From assembly GCA_903887975.1 (NCBI GenBank), contig CAISSD010000227.1, forward strand, positions 1-8,404: 8,404 nt of DNA, written 5' to 3'. Shown here in pieces: positions 5,706 through 8,404 of this stretch. The notes under the pieces were generated by a model that saw only the letters and a list, made by a program, of their open reading frames with translations, did no database searches and had not been told where the DNA came from. Both the position numbers and the translations under genes were made by a program. This stretch comes from an uncultured Legionellaceae bacterium. Its GTDB lineage: Bacteria > Pseudomonadota > Gammaproteobacteria > Legionellales > Legionellaceae. How positions within the stretch are numbered: position 1 is the stretch's first letter; every line of letters begins with the position of its first letter.

Positions 5706-7984
5706 ACTTGAGAAGATAACCCACTGCGTTGATAGGCTTCGCTTTTAAAACTCAGCTGCCCATCCTTCACACCCAGCGTCACATGTCCACCATGCGCCAA
5801 TGAACCAAACAACAACTCATCCGCCAATGGTTTTTTCACATGTTCTTGAATGATTCTGGCCATGGGTCTAGCACCCATGGTTGGATCATAACCATGCTCA
5901 ATCAACCAATCCCGTGCTTGAGACTCAACCGCCAGTGTCACTTGCTTGTTGGCCAACTGCTCTTCAAGCTCCATAATAAATTTATCAACCACAAGACCAA
6001 TGGTTTCAACATCCAATGATGTAAAATTGATGATGGCGTCAAGTCGATTTCGAAACTCTGGTGTAAACTGTCGTTTAAGCTCATCCATGCCATCCAGACT
6101 TAAATCTTGCTTCGAAAAACCAATGGCATTTCTGGCCATATCAAAAGCCCCAGCATTACTGGTCATCACCACAATAATGTGTCTAAAATCAGCATGTCGG
6201 CCATTGGTATCGGTGAGTGTGCCATGATCCATAATTTGCAACAGTAAATTAAAGACATCCGAATGTGCTTTTTCAATTTCATCCAACAACAGTACTGAAT
6301 GCGGATGTTTGTTGGCAGCTTCGGTCAATAAACCACCTTGATCGTACCCCACATATCCAGGAGGTGCACCAATCAAGCGTGAAACCGTATGTTTTTCCAT
6401 GTATTCCGACATATCAAAGCGCAATAACTCTACACCCAAAACATTCGCCAATTGGCGCGTGACCTCGGTTTTACCCACACCCGTTGGTCCTGTTAACAAA
6501 AAGCAACCCACAGGTTTTGCAGGCTCTCGAAGTCCAGAGCGTGAGAGCTTGATGGCGGAGGCCAGTTGCTCAATGGCGCCATCTTGTCCATACACCAATA
6601 ATTTTAAATCTCGCTCCAAATAACGCAGGGTATCTTTATCTCTCGCCGAGACTTTTTTCATTGGAATTCGGGCAATTTTGGCCACAACATTTTCAATTTC
6701 TGTGACTGAAATAATTTTTCGACGTTTGTTGGTGGTCAATAAGTTTTGATACGCACCCGCTTCATCAACCACATCAATGGCTTTATCTGGTAAAAATCGA
6801 TCGTTGATGAATTTCGCTGACAACTCCGCTGCCGCTCGCAATGCAGGTATAGAAAATTTAACCCCGTGATGATCTTCAAGTCGACATTTTAATCCCTTCA
6901 AAATTTCAAATGTTTCATCAACACTGGGCTCAGGTACATCAATTTTTTGAAACCGTCTTGCCAATGCCCGATCTTTTTCAAAAATTCCACGATACTCTTG
7001 ATAGGTGGTTGCACCAATGCATTTAAGCTCACCATTGGCCAATAAAGGCTTTATCAAGTTGGATGCATCCATCACCCCACCAGAAGCCGCTCCTGCGCCA
7101 ATAATGGTGTGAATTTCATCGATGAACAATACACCATTGGCCTGCTCCGACAATTGTTTTAACACCGCTTTTAGACGTTTTTCAAAATCACCTCGATATT
7201 TTGTGCCAGCCAATAGCGATCCCAAATCAAGGGCGTACACCACACAATTGGCAATGGCTGCCGGCACATGGCCATCAACAATCCGTTTGGCCAAACCCTC
7301 GGCAATTGCGGTTTTTCCAACCCCCGCCTCACCCACCAACAATGGATTGTTTTTTCGTCGACGACACAATACTTGAACCACCCTTAATAATTCTTCTTCG
7401 CGTCCAATTAAAGGATCTATTTTTCCCAATTTGGCGCGCTTGTTCAAATTCATACAATAACTGTCTAACGGCGATTCCTGAGGGTCGCCTATCAAATCCT
7501 CTTCCATATTCATGCCAAAATGATCCATATTGTCGTTCAATTGGCTACCACGTTTTGAAACACCATGAGCGATGTAGTTAATCACATCCAATCGTGTTAC
7601 ATTTTCTCGACGCAAAAAATACACCGCTTGGCTTTCTTGTTCACTAAAAATTGCGGCCAAAATGTTGGCACCACTCACTTCCGTTTTACCTGCCGACTGC
7701 ACATGAAAAACCGCGCGTTGTAAAACACGTTGGAACGCAAGGGTTGGTTGGGTTTCCCGCTCAATGTCATCTAATGAAAACACGGGTGTGGTTTCATGAA
7801 TGAATTCAATCAAATCTTGTCGTAGTAACTCAATATTGACTTCACATGCGTGCAACACATGTTCAGCAGAGGGGTTATCCAACAAAGACAGGAGCAAATG
7901 CTCCACGGTCATAAACTCATGACGTTTCTCTTTGGCATCTTTGAATGCTTGATTCAACGTGAATTCCAACTCTTTGTTTAACAT
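5702..7984 (-). CDS. clpA: ClpA, ATP-dependent unfoldase of the ClpAP protease
   Basis: The 760-residue protein is full length compared with E. coli ClpA (758). The N-domain starts MLNKELEFTLNQAF and covers about 1-145. The first AAA+ module has Walker A GEAGVGKT (218-225) and Walker B VLFIDEIH (285-292). The second has GPTGVGKT (499-506) and LLLDEIEK (565-572). An IGF tripeptide at 621-623 is the loop that docks into ClpP and identifies ClpA rather than ClpB. ClpA unfolds proteins and threads them into ClpP, which is not in this window. The ATG at 7984 has GGAGG seven bases upstream and gives the standard family N-terminus. An ATG at 7999 would add MGGKV but only because that ribosome binding site is being read as codons. 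clpS, usually just upstream, is absent from the visible 420 bases. Confidence 0.97.
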   Translation of the reverse strand: MLNKELEFTLNQAFKDAKEKRHEFMTVEHLLLSLLDNPSAEHVLHACEVNIELLRQDLIEFIHETTPVFSLDDIERETQPTLAFQRVLQRAVFHVQSAGKTEVSGANILAAIFSEQESQAVYFLRRENVTRLDVINYIAHGVSKRGSQLNDNMDHFGMNMEEDLIGDPQESPLDSYCMNLNKRAKLGKIDPLIGREEELLRVVQVLCRRRKNNPLLVGEAGVGKTAIAEGLAKRIVDGHVPAAIANCVVYALDLGSLLAGTKYRGDFEKRLKAVLKQLSEQANGVLFIDEIHTIIGAGAASGGVMDASNLIKPLLANGELKCIGATTYQEYRGIFEKDRALARRFQKIDVPEPSVDETFEILKGLKCRLEDHHGVKFSIPALRAAAELSAKFINDRFLPDKAIDVVDEAGAYQNLLTTNKRRKIISVTEIENVVAKIARIPMKKVSARDKDTLRYLERDLKLLVYGQDGAIEQLASAIKLSRSGLREPAKPVGCFLLTGPTGVGKTEVTRQLANVLGVELLRFDMSEYMEKHTVSRLIGAPPGYVGYDQGGLLTEAANKHPHSVLLLDEIEKAHSDVFNLLLQIMDHGTLTDTNGRHADFRHIIVVMTSNAGAFDMARNAIGFSKQDLSLDGMDELKRQFTPEFRNRLDAIINFTSLDVETIGLVVDKFIMELEEQLANKQVTLAVESQARDWLIEHGYDPTMGARPMARIIQEHVKKPLADELLFGSLAHGGHVTLGVKDGQLSFKSEAYQRSGLSSQV

Positions 7985-8288
7985 AACCTTGCCTCCCATC
8001 GAGTACGTCTTTTTAAACGCCCATAATATTTTTATAGACGTTGATGTGAAATTTAGCCAGCCAAAAGCAAAGGAATTTGAGAATATTTACAATAAAACGC
8101 AAAAAATGATTTCAATAAAAACAGAATTTTTTTTATTGGTCATTTTGGCTTGTGCTGGAGCAGGATTCAATCAATCGATGAATTTGACCCATCAAATAAA
8201 ATGGTAACGAAATCAATTGATAATTTGCGGTTTCATGAACCAGTATTGTGGTCTTCACCATTGCCTCGACTTTAGCCATTTTTCCTTA
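7985..8288. other. Non-coding stretch upstream of clpA
   Basis: I see no convincing gene here on either strand. It should hold the clpA promoter. On the minus strand TATTAT (8023-8028) and TTTCAC (8046-8051) are 17 bases apart, but the -35 match is poor; TATAAA at 8031-8036 is another possible -10 box. No clpS frame is present. A 33-codon open frame at 8106-8207 (+) encodes a hydrophobic N-terminus with a LVILAC lipobox-like stretch, but it has no ribosome binding site. Confidence 0.5.
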
Positions 8289-8304
8289 ATCCGTTCGCCC
8301 TGAG
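8289..8304 (+). repeat. REP-like repeat, copy 1
   Basis: ATCCGTTCGCCCTGAG matches the copy at 8365-8380 at 13 of 16 positions, in the same orientation. The core CCGTTCG...TGAG recalls the half-arm of REP-like intergenic repeats known from many bacteria, where a complementary arm ending in CGAACGG follows. No such second arm is present here. A small hairpin, TATCC-TTC-GGATA, follows at 8312-8324. Confidence 0.5.
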
Positions 8305-8364
8305 TACCCTATATCCTTCGGATAAAATATCTGGAAAGAACAGTATTTTTTTAGATTTACTTCG

Positions 8365-8380
8365 ATCCGTTCGTGGTGAG
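8365..8380 (+). repeat. REP-like repeat, copy 2 (second arm may lie beyond the window)
   Basis: ATCCGTTCGTGGTGAG begins a sequence that continues GAGGCGCG toward the window edge. This resembles the left arm of a REP-like palindrome whose return arm would lie to the right. Only 24 bases remain in the window, so the complete structure cannot be judged. It starts 76 bases after copy 1. Confidence 0.5.
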
Positions 8381-8404
8381 GAGGCGCGTAAATGTAGTTT
8401 GGAG

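Noticed and set aside
5694..5712. Terminator hairpin CTCAA/TTGAG at the djlA-clpA junction
   Set aside because: Only five pairs with a nine-base loop and no U-tract.
5946..7581. Several plus-strand open frames inside clpA
   Set aside because: They lie antisense to a clearly conserved full-length gene, have proline- and serine-rich composition typical of shadow frames, and lack ribosome binding sites.
7959..8207. 82-codon plus-strand frame overlapping the clpA start
   Set aside because: Its first half is antisense to clpA and its ribosome binding site, and it has no recognisable family. Only its last 33 codons were kept as a low-interest note.

Overview
The window looks like a piece of a moderately AT-rich gammaproteobacterial chromosome. 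The ClpA and DjlA sequences, the abundance of small regulators and the toxin-antitoxin pair suggest the order Legionellales, but the genus cannot be fixed from this stretch. Two core protein-quality-control genes (djlA and clpA) sit tail to tail on the right. The left two thirds is an accessory region of small regulators and poorly characterised proteins.

Layout. Bases 1-440 hold a type II toxin-antitoxin operon on the minus strand. It has a RelE/HigB-like toxin followed by the cut-off start of an XRE-type antitoxin, with a promoter whose -10 box overlaps a palindrome. Bases 473-598 contain a short coding-looking stretch that may be a gene remnant. Bases 642-1424 (+) encode a CPBP/CAAX-type membrane protease with an unusual first motif and a long insertion. 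Bases 1485-4497 hold four minus-strand genes. In transcription order these are an S24/LexA-like repressor, a small XRE/Cro-like protein, a DUF155/RMND1-like membrane protein, and an AAA_14/DUF4143 ATPase. The last two are joined by a 19-bp hairpin that starts at the stop codon of one gene and ends at the start region of the next.

A divergent control region (4498-4606) with two matching palindromes separates the S24 repressor from a plus-strand pair: a 76-residue protein of unknown function and djlA. The repressor probably controls its own gene and the small plus-strand gene. djlA and clpA converge and share the bases of their stop codons. Upstream of clpA, about 420 bases hold no convincing gene and no clpS. 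They do hold two copies of a REP-like motif near the window edge.

No tRNA, rRNA, CRISPR array or insertion sequence was seen. The most interesting signals are the nested hairpins between the DUF155 and ATPase genes, the paired operators, and the S24 repressor, which keeps its Ser/Lys dyad but shows no obvious self-cleavage dipeptide.
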